A stretch of DNA of 64,000 nucleotides from Pseudomonadota bacterium (lineage in GTDB: Bacteria; Pseudomonadota; Gammaproteobacteria; Burkholderiales; Burkholderiaceae_B), in assembly GCA_023427085.1 (NCBI GenBank), contig JAEZBO010000267.1, positions 35,208-99,207 of the forward strand, read 5' to 3'. The translations under genes and the position numbers were made by a program. This document shows, in pieces, positions 49,991 to 57,361 of the stretch; position 1 is the first letter of the stretch; every line of letters starts with the position of its first letter. Below the pieces are notes generated by a model that saw only the letters and a program-made list of their open reading frames with translations, was not told the origin of the DNA and did not search any database.

Positions 49991-50842
49991 ATGGCCACAG
50001 CCGCAACGCCGCCCCGAATCGAGATGTGGTTCGACTTCGCCAGCCCGTACAGCCACCTGTCCCTGATGCGCCTGCCAGCGCTGGCCGACGCGGCCGGCGT
50101 GATGGTCAGCTATACGCCGTTCTTGCTGGGGCCGGTGTTTCGGGCGCAAGGCATGAACGACAGTCCGATCCGGCTGTTCCCCGGGCGCGGCGCCTACATG
50201 CTGCGCGACCTGCAGCGGCGCGCCCAGCGCAGCGGCGTGGCCTTCGTGCCGCCCAGCGAGTTTCCGCGCGCCAGCCTGCTGGCCTCGCGCATTGCCCTGC
50301 AGGCGCGCCACGAGCCCTGGTACCTGGCGTTCTGCCGGGCCGTGTTCGAGCAGAATTTCGTGTTCGACCGCGACATCCAGTCGCCCGACGTCATGGCGCA
50401 GGTGCTGGAGGCGCTGGGCCAGCCGGTCCAACCGTGGCTGGCGCGCGCCGCCACCGATGCGGCCAAGCAGGCGCTACGCGACACCACCGAGCAGGCGCTG
50501 GCGCGTGGCATGTTCGGTGCGCCGACCTTTTTTGCCGGTGCCGGGGTTGGCGGGCGTGACGGCGCAGTGGGTGCGCGGGATACGGCGGGCGCGCACATCG
50601 GCACGACGGGTGCACAGGTCGGCCCGACCGGCGACGGTTCGCCGGGACGTGGCGACGCAGTGGAAATGTTCTGGGGCGACGATCGGCTCGAGGACGCCAT
50701 CGAGTGGGCGCTCGCGTCCAGCGGCCAGGCCCGTGCCGGGATCGCGGCGGGTAGCCTGGCTCAAGCGGCGCGTTCGCGCGGCGCTTCGCCTGGCTCGACG
50801 GGCGCGGCGGCGCAGCGCACACCGGACGGCCAGACATCATGA
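49991..50842 (+). CDS. 2-hydroxychromene-2-carboxylate isomerase / DsbA-family protein with long insertion
   Basis: The 283-residue protein starts with the HCCA-isomerase signature MWFDFASPYSHLS (Ser as glutathione-binding residue), PFLLGPVFRAQGM, and has ARGMFGAPTFF followed later by EMFWGDDRLEDAIEWAL. These are kappa-class GST-like isomerases of aromatic degradation (naphthalene and related). Between GAPTFF and MFWGDDR, where most members have a few residues, this one has about 45 residues of Gly/Ala/Thr-rich sequence (positions 50530-50665), and another ~45-residue low-complexity tail. A strong ribosome site (aggagg) precedes ATG 49991. The stop overlaps the MFS start (atga). Confidence 0.9.
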   Translation: MATAATPPRIEMWFDFASPYSHLSLMRLPALADAAGVMVSYTPFLLGPVFRAQGMNDSPIRLFPGRGAYMLRDLQRRAQRSGVAFVPPSEFPRASLLASRIALQARHEPWYLAFCRAVFEQNFVFDRDIQSPDVMAQVLEALGQPVQPWLARAATDAAKQALRDTTEQALARGMFGAPTFFAGAGVGGRDGAVGARDTAGAHIGTTGAQVGPTGDGSPGRGDAVEMFWGDDRLEDAIEWALASSGQARAGIAAGSLAQAARSRGASPGSTGAAAQRTPDGQTS

Positions 50843-52044
50843 ATCGCCCGTTGCGTGGCAGCCTGGCGCTGGTGATCTGCGCCGGCGTGATCATCGGTTT
50901 TGCGATGGGCACCCGCCATGTGCAAGGGGTGTTCCTGCCGCCGATGGTGCTCGAGCGCGGCTGGACCCGCGAAGACTTCGCGTTCGCGCTGGCGATCCAG
51001 AACCTGGTGTGGGGCCTGACGCAGCCGCTGACCGGCATGCTGGCCGACCGCTACGGCACGACCCGCGTCGCCGCCGCCGGCTGTGTCCTGTACGCGATCG
51101 GCCTGGTGCTGCAGCAACAGGCCGCCACGCCGCTGGCGCTGTGGCTGGGCGCCGGCGTGGTGATCGGCGTGGCGCTGTCGGCCAGCTCGTTCGCGGTGGT
51201 CTACGGCGCGGTCAGCCGCTTGTCCAGCCCCGAGCGGCGCAGCTGGGCGCTGGGCGTGGCCGGCGCGGTCGGCGGCCTGATGCAGTTCCTGCTGGTGCCG
51301 TCGGTGCAAGCCTTCATCTCGGGCATCGGCTGGCCCGCGGCGTTGGCGGCCCTGGCCATCCTGGGCCTGTGCATCGCGCCGCTGGCGCGCGTGCTCGACG
51401 ACAAGGCCTGGAGCGGGCAGGGCGGTGCCACCGAGCAGAGCATGGGCGCGGCGATCCGCCAGGCACTGCGGCATCGCGGCTTCTGGTTGCTCAACGCCGG
51501 TTTTCTGGCCTGCGGTTTCCACCTGGCCTTCATCGCCGGCCATCTGCCAGCCTACCTGATGGACCGCGGCCTGAACGCCAGCCACGGCGTGACCGCGCTG
51601 GCGCTGATCGCACTGGCCAACATCGGCGGCACCTATCTGTGCGGCTACCTGGGCGGCCGCTACCGGCGCAAATACCTGCTGGCCGGCCTGTATTCGATCC
51701 GCACCGCGGCGATCGCGATCTTCCTGCTGCTGCCGGTGTCGGCGCCGGCCCTGTACGTGTTTTCGGTGGTGATGGGCCTGACCTGGCTGGGCACGGTGCC
51801 GCTGACCAACGGCCTGTTGTCGCAGATGTTCGGGGTCCGCTATATCGCGACGCTGTTCGGCTTCGTGTTTCTGGGCCACCAACTGGGGTCGTTTCTGGGG
51901 GTCTGGATGGGCGGCTGGGCCTATGAGCAGGCCGGCTCGTATGTGCCGGTGTGGCTGGCCTGTCTGGCGGTCGGCTTGACGGCGGTGGTGCTGCATTTGC
52001 CGATAGACGATCGGGATGTGTCGGTTCGGGTTCGGGTGGCTTAG
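50839..52044 (+). CDS. MFS transporter
   Basis: The 401-residue protein has 12 membrane helices and resembles monocarboxylate/oxalate-formate-type MFS permeases: MGTRHVQGVFLPPMVLERGWTREDFAFALAIQNLVWGLTQPLTGMLADRYGTTRV at the N-terminal half, and FGFVFLGHQLGSFLGVWMGGW near the end. It overlaps the isomerase gene (atga at 50839) and is likely its transport partner, possibly for an aromatic acid. The gene ends 100 bp before a large inverted-repeat element. Confidence 0.9.
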   Translation: MNRPLRGSLALVICAGVIIGFAMGTRHVQGVFLPPMVLERGWTREDFAFALAIQNLVWGLTQPLTGMLADRYGTTRVAAAGCVLYAIGLVLQQQAATPLALWLGAGVVIGVALSASSFAVVYGAVSRLSSPERRSWALGVAGAVGGLMQFLLVPSVQAFISGIGWPAALAALAILGLCIAPLARVLDDKAWSGQGGATEQSMGAAIRQALRHRGFWLLNAGFLACGFHLAFIAGHLPAYLMDRGLNASHGVTALALIALANIGGTYLCGYLGGRYRRKYLLAGLYSIRTAAIAIFLLLPVSAPALYVFSVVMGLTWLGTVPLTNGLLSQMFGVRYIATLFGFVFLGHQLGSFLGVWMGGWAYEQAGSYVPVWLACLAVGLTAVVLHLPIDDRDVSVRVRVA

Positions 52045-52170
52045 GGGATGACCGTTGCGGGACGTGGATTGGGACCGCTGGGGTGAGGATCGTTGCTGGA
52101 TTTCGTTCGATACCGCTTTGTTAACGGCCGCTGCAAGGCTCCGTTTGATGTCGCCAGGTTGACGGCCGTC

Positions 52171-52262
52171 GCAGCGCGCGGCCCGTGGGCGCTCATGCTG
52201 TCGGGTGCGGCGCGGTTGCGCCGCGTTCCCGACAGAAATCGCTTCCACGGGCCGCGCACTGC
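52171..52262. repeat. Left long hairpin of the palindromic element
   Basis: Outer arms 52171-52188 and 52245-52262 pair over 18 bp with one mismatch; inside, a second imperfect stem (ctgtcggg arm with cccgacag arm) is capped by ggtt. The inner core is shared with the right hairpin in inverted order. Confidence 0.8.
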
Positions 52263-52340
52263 GCCGGCCTGCGGCGGCGCGAGGTGTTGCGTGGCGGGCG
52301 CCGGAGTCGTGCTCGCATGCTTGCGTGGCGGCTGCTTGCT

Positions 52341-52500
52341 GCCGAAGACTTTGCGGGGCCGCCAATTCGGGGCGCCCAGCGCGCCCCGAATTGGCATTCG
52401 AGCGGAGTAAGCGGAGTAAGCGACGCAGGCGTCCAGCCGGCGAATGTCCTGTCGGGCCGCGCAGGGCGGCCCGGCAGGACGGCCCCGCAAGATCTTCGGC
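52341..52500. repeat. Cloverleaf-like core of the palindromic element
   Basis: A closing stem (52341-52361 with 52480-52500, two mismatches in 21 bp) encloses three branches. Hairpin B at 52361-52395 is a perfect 15-bp stem with 5-nt loop. Stem D pairs 52395-52400 with 52441-52446 around two 9-bp direct repeats (agcggagta). Hairpin C at 52446-52480 is a 15-bp stem with one G-U pair and 5-nt loop. B and C lie at mirror positions with the same geometry but different sequence. Confidence 0.78.
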
Positions 52501-52573
52501 ACCGCGACTGCCGTCGACAGAATGCAAGAACACCCCAGGCCCGCTACCCAGGCACCGATCCGAGACGCTGCAG

Positions 52574-52677
52574 GCCGGCGAGGCGGGCAAGGCGTGCCAG
52601 CGATTTCTGGCGGGGACGCGGCGCAACCGCGCCGCACCCGACAGCATGAGCAGGCAGGCCTTGCCCGCCTCGCCGGC
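52574..52677. repeat. Right long hairpin of the palindromic element
   Basis: Outer arms 52574-52593 and 52658-52677 form a perfect 20-bp inverted repeat. Inside is the same core as in the left hairpin, inverted. The outer arms differ in sequence from those of the left hairpin, though they occupy the equivalent place. Confidence 0.83.
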
Positions 52678-52745
52678 CGTCCCCCCCAGCGATCATGGAC
52701 AGAACCGCACATCACCAGCTAGCCGACCCGCGACCGGCAAAAAAC

Positions 52746-53504
52746 CTACCCGTAATACACACAGATCCGCTGCCCATCGATCTCATGCACCGCCATCGGC
52801 AACTGATAGAGATCCCCCAGCACCTCAGGCCGGATCAGTTCGGCCGGGGTGCCGTGGTAGGCCACCTTGCCGTCCCGCATCGCGATGATCCGGTCGGCGT
52901 AGCAAGACGCGAAGTTGATGTCGTGCAGCACCAGCACCACCGTCTTGCCCAGCTCGCCGGCCGCCTGCCGCAAGGTCTTCATCATCGACACCGCGTGCCG
53001 CATGTCCAGGTTGTTCAGCGGCTCGTCCAGCAGCACGTAGTCGGTGTCCTGGCACAGCACCATCGCCACGAACGCGCGCTGGCGCTGGCCGCCGGACAGT
53101 TCGTCCAGGTAGCGGTCGGCCAGCGCGCCGAGATTCATGTAGTCGATCGCGCGGTCGATGTGGGTCTTGTCGTCCATTGTCGGCCGCCCGCCCGAATACG
53201 GAAAGCGGCCGAAGGCCACCAGGTCGCGCACCGACAGCCGCAGCGGCAGGTGATTGTCCTGGCGCAGGATCGCCAGCCGGCGCGCCAGCGCCTTGCTGTC
53301 GGCGGTCACCACGTCGAGCCCGTCGACGATCACGCGGCCGGCGCTCATGGGCAGCAGCCGGGAGATCATCGACAGCAGCGTCGACTTGCCGGCGCCGTTG
53401 GGCCCGATGATGGCGGTCACGCCGCCGGCCGGGATGCGCAGCGACACGCCGTCGACGACGACCGAGTCGCCGTACTGTTTGCTGAGGTTCTGGATATCGA
53501 TCAT
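52746..53504 (-). CDS. Ferric-siderophore ABC transporter ATPase
   Basis: The 252-residue ATPase has Walker A GPNGAGKST (~residues 35-43), Q loop RQDNHLPL, signature LSGGQRQRAF, Walker B DYVLLDEPLNNLD and H-loop HDINFA, in the FepC/FhuC/CeuD/FatE group. It powers siderophore-iron import through the two permeases encoded upstream (stop/start overlap of 4 bp). The ATG at 53504 fits the first conserved strand (MIDIQNLSKQYG). It is the last gene of an iron operon; the palindromic element lies 50 bp downstream. Confidence 0.95.
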   Translation of the reverse strand: MIDIQNLSKQYGDSVVVDGVSLRIPAGGVTAIIGPNGAGKSTLLSMISRLLPMSAGRVIVDGLDVVTADSKALARRLAILRQDNHLPLRLSVRDLVAFGRFPYSGGRPTMDDKTHIDRAIDYMNLGALADRYLDELSGGQRQRAFVAMVLCQDTDYVLLDEPLNNLDMRHAVSMMKTLRQAAGELGKTVVLVLHDINFASCYADRIIAMRDGKVAYHGTPAELIRPEVLGDLYQLPMAVHEIDGQRICVYYG

Positions 53505-54496
53505 CGGCGTGCCTTGCGGGTAACCAAATAGATGAAGAGCAGGCCACCGACGAATTCGATCACCACGCTGACCGTCGCATTGAACATCAACACCCGTTCG
53601 AGCAGCGTCTGGCCGCCGACCAGGAAGATGATGGCGATCAGCACCGCCGCCGGCAGCGTCACGCGGTGGCGGTCGCTGCCCATCAGCCGGTAGGCCAGGT
53701 TGCTGACCAGCAGGCCGAAGAACGTCACCGGCCCGACCAGCGCCGTCGACACCGACACCATCACCGCGATCAGCATCAGCGTCAGCATCACGGTGCGCTG
53801 GTGGTCGATGCCCAAATTGATGGCGATCTCGCGGCCCAGCGCCAGCACGTCGTAGCGCGGCAGCAGCCGCCATGCGAGCAGCGAGGCGGCGGCCAGCGCC
53901 AGCGCGGCGATGCCGAGCAGATTGGTCGGGATGGTGTTGAAGGACGCGAACAGGCGATCCTGCAGCATCATGAATTCGTTGGGGTCGATCAGCCGCATGA
54001 TGAAGCTCGACAGGCTGCGAAACAGCAGCCCGAAGATGATGCCCACCAGCATCATCCGGTGCAGGCTTTGCGCCGCGCCGGTGAACAGCCAGCGAAACAG
54101 CAGGCAGGCCATGCCGGTCATCAGCGCCACCTCGGCGAGGAACTTGAGCGGCGAATTGAGCCCCGGCGACGCCAGGCCCAGCCCGAGCGCCAACACCAGC
54201 AGCGACTGGATCAGCACGTAGAGCGCGTCGAAACCCATGATCGACGGCGTCAGGATGCGGTTGTGCGTGACGGTCTGGAACAGCACCGACGAGACCGCGA
54301 TGGCGTAGGCGACCAGCAGCATCGCGGCCAGCTTGCCGCTGCGAAACGTCAGCACGAACGACCAGTTGCCTTGTGCGCCCAGCGTCATGAACGCGGTGAT
54401 GGTCGCGGCCGCGAGCAGCGCCAGCAGGCCCAGCCGCCAGGCGGGCGAGAGCGTGGCCAGCCGCGGCGCGACGGCGGATCGGGTGGCGGCGCTCAT
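53501..54496 (-). CDS. Ferric-siderophore ABC transporter permease (second)
   Basis: The 331-residue permease has about ten helices of the FecCD/BtuC fold. Helix starts such as LTFRSGKLAAMLLVAYAIAVSSVLFQTVTHNRILTPSIMGFDALYVL and ALVGPVTFFGLLVSNLAYRLMGSDRHRV (the coupling region with the ATPase) are typical of FatC/CeuC/YclO permeases. It overlaps the other permease and the ATPase by 4 bp each. It brings iron-siderophore from the binding protein across the inner membrane. Confidence 0.94.
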   Translation of the reverse strand: MSAATRSAVAPRLATLSPAWRLGLLALLAAATITAFMTLGAQGNWSFVLTFRSGKLAAMLLVAYAIAVSSVLFQTVTHNRILTPSIMGFDALYVLIQSLLVLALGLGLASPGLNSPLKFLAEVALMTGMACLLFRWLFTGAAQSLHRMMLVGIIFGLLFRSLSSFIMRLIDPNEFMMLQDRLFASFNTIPTNLLGIAALALAAASLLAWRLLPRYDVLALGREIAINLGIDHQRTVMLTLMLIAVMVSVSTALVGPVTFFGLLVSNLAYRLMGSDRHRVTLPAAVLIAIIFLVGGQTLLERVLMFNATVSVVIEFVGGLLFIYLVTRKARR

Positions 54497-55521
54497 GCGG
54501 GCTTGACCCGGCGGCCCAGCAGCAGATACAGGAACAGCGCGCTGCCGACGATGCCGACCACGGTGCCGATCGGAATCTCGTAGGGGTGGTAGACCAGCCG
54601 GCCGATGATGTCGCAGGCCAGCACGAACACGCCGCCCAGCAGTGCCACCCACGGCACCGAGCGGCGCATGTTGTCGCCCATGATCAGGCTGACGGCGTTG
54701 GGCACGATCAGCCCCAGAAACGGAATGCTGCCGGCGGTGACGACCACCACCGACGAGATGGCCGAGACGATCAGCAGGCCCATCAGCGTCAGGCGCCGGT
54801 GGTTCAGGCCGAGATTGGTGGTGAACTGTTCGCCCATGCCGGCGACCGTATAGCGGTCGGCCGCCACATAGGCGGCACAGGCCAGCGCCACGCCGATCCA
54901 CAGCAGCTCGTAGCGGCCGCGCAGCACGCCGGAAAAATCACCCATCTGCCACGCATAGAGCGACTGCAGCATGTCGTAGCGATAGGCGAAGAAGGTGGTG
55001 ATCGCATGCACCACGCCGCCCAGCACCAGGCCGATCAGCGGCACCAGGAACGGCGAGCGCAGCGGCACGCGGCGCAGGATGGCCAGGAACAGCAGCGTGC
55101 CGGCCATCGCGAACGCGGTCGCCACCAGCATCTTGCCGATCACCGGCGTATCGGGCGCCAGCAGCATCAGGCACAGGATGCCGAGCGTGGCCGACTCGAT
55201 GGTGCCGGCGGTCGAGGGCTCGACGAAACGATTGCGCACCAGCATCTGCATGATCATGCCGGCCACGGCCAGCGACATGCCGGCCAGCAGCAGCGCCAGC
55301 GTGCGGGGCAGCCGGCTGATCCACAGCAGCGACCAGGCGTCCTGGCTGTCGTCGCCGAACAGGTCGGCCAGCGCGAAGTCGCCGGCGCCGATGCTGACGC
55401 TGAGCGCCGTCAGCGCCAGCAGGCACAGCACCACCAGCACCAGCCATATCGGCCGTACGCCGGGTCGGCCCGCGGTACGGCCGCCGAGTGCAAGCCCGGG
55501 CTTAGCGGGGCTGCTTGCCAT
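54493..55521 (-). CDS. Ferric-siderophore ABC transporter permease (first)
   Basis: The 342-residue permease is of the FecCD family (FatD/CeuB/YclN-like): SRLPRTLALLLAGMSLAVAGMIMQMLVRNRFVEPSTAGTIESATLG and AGSIPFLGLIVPNAVSLIMGDNMRRSVPWVALLGGVFVLACDIIGRL are hallmark segments. It forms the transmembrane heterodimer with the second permease. The N-terminal ~25 residues (Gly/Arg-rich) are cytoplasmic. Its start overlaps the binding-protein stop by 20 bp. Confidence 0.94.
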   Translation of the reverse strand: MASSPAKPGLALGGRTAGRPGVRPIWLVLVVLCLLALTALSVSIGAGDFALADLFGDDSQDAWSLLWISRLPRTLALLLAGMSLAVAGMIMQMLVRNRFVEPSTAGTIESATLGILCLMLLAPDTPVIGKMLVATAFAMAGTLLFLAILRRVPLRSPFLVPLIGLVLGGVVHAITTFFAYRYDMLQSLYAWQMGDFSGVLRGRYELLWIGVALACAAYVAADRYTVAGMGEQFTTNLGLNHRRLTLMGLLIVSAISSVVVVTAGSIPFLGLIVPNAVSLIMGDNMRRSVPWVALLGGVFVLACDIIGRLVYHPYEIPIGTVVGIVGSALFLYLLLGRRVKPA

Positions 55522-56449
55522 CGAACGCCTGGATCAGCTGGTCGACGTTCGACTGCATGGCGGTCAGGCCGGCATTACCCAGCAGATACCAATCCATCGC
55601 GTTCAGGTAGACCACGCGCTGTTCCTGCCAGGCGCGCGTCTTGCGCACCAGTTCGTTGTCGAGCAGCTTCTGCGCCGACGTGCCCTCGCGCCCGATCGCG
55701 GCGTCGCGGTCGATGACGAACAGCCAGTCGGGATTGGTCTTGACGATGAATTCGTAGGAGATCGCCTGGCCGTGGTTGGACAGGTTGAGCTTGGCGTCGG
55801 CCGGCGCGATGCCCCAGGCGTCGTGCAGCACGCCGAAGCGCGAGCCCGGTCCGTAGGCGCTCATCTTGCCGCCGGTGGTCAGCACGATCAGGCCGGTGCC
55901 GGCCCCGGCTGCCTTCTGCTTGAGCGTGTCGATCGACTGCTTGAGCGTGGCGATGCGGGCCTGGGCTTCGGTCTCTTTGCCGAACAGCCTGGCCAGCGTC
56001 TCGGTATTGCGGATCACGCTGCCGACCAGGTCGGTCTGGTCGACGGTCAGGTCGATCGCCGGCGCGATCTTGGCGATGTCGGGATACTTGGGCGCCGAGC
56101 GGCCGCCGACGATGACCAGGTCGGGCGTGGCGGCGTGGATGACCTCGTAGTTCGGTTCGAACAGCGTACCGGCGCGCAGGTAGTCGTTGGAGTTGTATTT
56201 TTGCAGTCGGCCGGGCAGCGGCGTGGTCGGCGCGCCAGTCACCGGCACACCCAGCGTGTCGAGCGTGTCGAGCGCGGCCATGTCCAGCACGATGACCTTG
56301 GACGGCTGGCCGCGCAGCGTGGTCTTGCCTTGCGCGTGTTCGACCTCGATCGGCTGTGCCTGCGCGGTGGCGAGCAGGGCCAGGCTGGCGAAGGCGGCAG
56401 CGGCGTGGCGCAGGCGGCGCAGGGCGGGGCGGTGGACGGCAGGTGTCAA
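55502..56449 (-). CDS. Siderophore-binding periplasmic protein
   Basis: The 315-residue protein is a FepB/FatB/CeuE/YclQ-like iron-siderophore binding protein: a signal peptide (residues 1-~31, LALLATAQA), then VEHAQGKTTLRGQPSKVIVLDMAALDTLDTLG, NYEVIHAATPDLVIVGGRS and NPDWLFVIDRD. No lipobox is seen, so it is probably soluble. The start is TTG (56447-56449 on the minus strand), supported by gggag six bases upstream and by the signal peptide; no ATG or GTG lies in a good place. A Fur-like box lies about 35 bp upstream of the start. It is the first gene of the iron import operon. Confidence 0.93.
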   Translation of the reverse strand: MTPAVHRPALRRLRHAAAAFASLALLATAQAQPIEVEHAQGKTTLRGQPSKVIVLDMAALDTLDTLGVPVTGAPTTPLPGRLQKYNSNDYLRAGTLFEPNYEVIHAATPDLVIVGGRSAPKYPDIAKIAPAIDLTVDQTDLVGSVIRNTETLARLFGKETEAQARIATLKQSIDTLKQKAAGAGTGLIVLTTGGKMSAYGPGSRFGVLHDAWGIAPADAKLNLSNHGQAISYEFIVKTNPDWLFVIDRDAAIGREGTSAQKLLDNELVRKTRAWQEQRVVYLNAMDWYLLGNAGLTAMQSNVDQLIQAFDGKQPR

Positions 56450-56484
56450 GGTGAACTCCCAGGTCAGGCAGAGGGCTGAACAGT

Positions 56485-56503
56485 AATGGAAACGATTCTC
56501 ATA
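56485..56503. promoter_or_regulatory. Fur-box-like operator
   Basis: A 19-bp site read on the minus strand as tatGAGAATCGTTTCCatt resembles the bacterial Fur consensus (GATAATGATAATCATTATC; direct hexamers of NAT[AT]AT). It lies ~36 bp before the binding-protein start and ~135 bp before the response-regulator start, so it may repress the import operon under iron plenty and might also affect the divergent regulator gene. Confidence 0.62.
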
Positions 56504-56635
56504 TTAAAATTGTAGCCACATTTGACCGACCGACGTCTGGCGGTGGGTGTCTTTAACGTTCTTTGCATTCTTTGCGGGGCCGCTGCCGTTCATGGCGGGC
56601 GCGCTCGTGCGAGACTGCGTTTCTTTATCAATGCC

Positions 56636-57361
56636 ATGGCCGACCTAGACTCCGACAAGCGCTGCATCCTGCTCATCGACGACGACATCGAGCTGGTCCA
56701 GATGCTGCGCGAGTATTTCGAATTGGACGATTACCGCATCGTCGCGGCGCACACTGGCGAGCAGGCCGACGCGCTGATCGCGCAGGGCGGCTTCGACATC
56801 GCCTTGCTCGACCTGATGCTGCCCGACGTCAACGGGCTCGAGCTGCTGCGCCGCCTGCGCACCCGCTCGTGCCAGCCGGTCATCATGTTCACCGCGCACG
56901 GCGGCGAATCCGACCGCGTCAAAGGCCTGGACCTGGGGGCCGACGATTACCTGGCCAAGCCGTTCAGCCCGCGCGAACTCAAATCGCGCATCCATGCCGT
57001 GCTGCGCCGTTTCTACGCAGCGCCGCAGAGCCACTCCGAAAGCATGATCGTGGCCGGCCCGCTCAGCTACGACCCGGTGTCGGGCCAGACCGTGATCGCC
57101 GGGCGCAGCGTGACGCTGACCGGCGCCGAGCAACGTATCCTGGTGATCCTGATGCGCGCCTATGGCACCGTGGTGTCGCGCGAAACCATCGGCGTGCAGG
57201 CGCTGGGCCGCCAGCCCGGGCCGTTCGACCGCAGCGTCGAGACGCACATCAGCAGCCTGCGCCGCAAGCTCGGCCTCGAGCAGGGCGACGAGGCCGGCCT
57301 GCAGGTACGCAACCTGCGCGGCCAGGGCTACATCCTGGGCGCGCAAGCCGCCGCCGCATGA
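56636..57361 (+). CDS. OmpR-family response regulator
   Basis: The 241-residue regulator has a receiver domain (LLIDDDIELVQMLREYFELDDY, phospho-Asp in IALLDLMLPD, Thr in IMFTAH, Lys in LAKPF) and a winged-helix DNA-binding domain ending in VETHISSLRRKLG and VRNLRGQGYILG. It is closest to CpxR/OmpR-type regulators. The ATG at 56636 is chosen because similarity starts there; an upstream extension exists but looks non-coding. It shares the intergenic region and Fur-like box with the iron operon, and its stop overlaps the kinase start by 4 bp. Confidence 0.92.
   Translation: MADLDSDKRCILLIDDDIELVQMLREYFELDDYRIVAAHTGEQADALIAQGGFDIALLDLMLPDVNGLELLRRLRTRSCQPVIMFTAHGGESDRVKGLDLGADDYLAKPFSPRELKSRIHAVLRRFYAAPQSHSESMIVAGPLSYDPVSGQTVIAGRSVTLTGAEQRILVILMRAYGTVVSRETIGVQALGRQPGPFDRSVETHISSLRRKLGLEQGDEAGLQVRNLRGQGYILGAQAAAA

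Larger units (their letters stand above)
52150..52695. repeat. Large structured inverted repeat between convergent genes
   Basis: This ~545-bp element is one imperfect palindrome centred near 52420. The cores at 52190-52242 and 52597-52649 are inverted copies with two or three mismatches in about 52 bp. Each arm contains its own long hairpin, and the centre folds as a cloverleaf (see sub-entries). The ends (near 52150-52170 and 52672-52695) also match in inverted order. It lies in the 701-bp gap between an MFS gene and an ABC ATPase gene, both pointing into it. No credible ORF or transposase is inside. It could be a non-autonomous mobile element, a bidirectional terminator or a structured RNA. 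Confidence 0.8.

Noticed and set aside
52093..52410. Possible small gene (105 codons) inside the palindromic element
   Set aside because: Its translation is mirrored by a minus-strand translation of the other arm, as expected from the inverted repeat. No ribosome site or family match.
50761..52647. A 628-codon minus-strand frame over the MFS gene and the palindromic element
   Set aside because: Antisense to an evident MFS gene, and its N-terminal part is simply translation of the inverted repeat.
52150..52695. Classic insertion sequence
   Set aside because: No transposase or resolvase reading frame is inside, and target duplications could not be seen by eye at the edges. A non-autonomous element remains possible.
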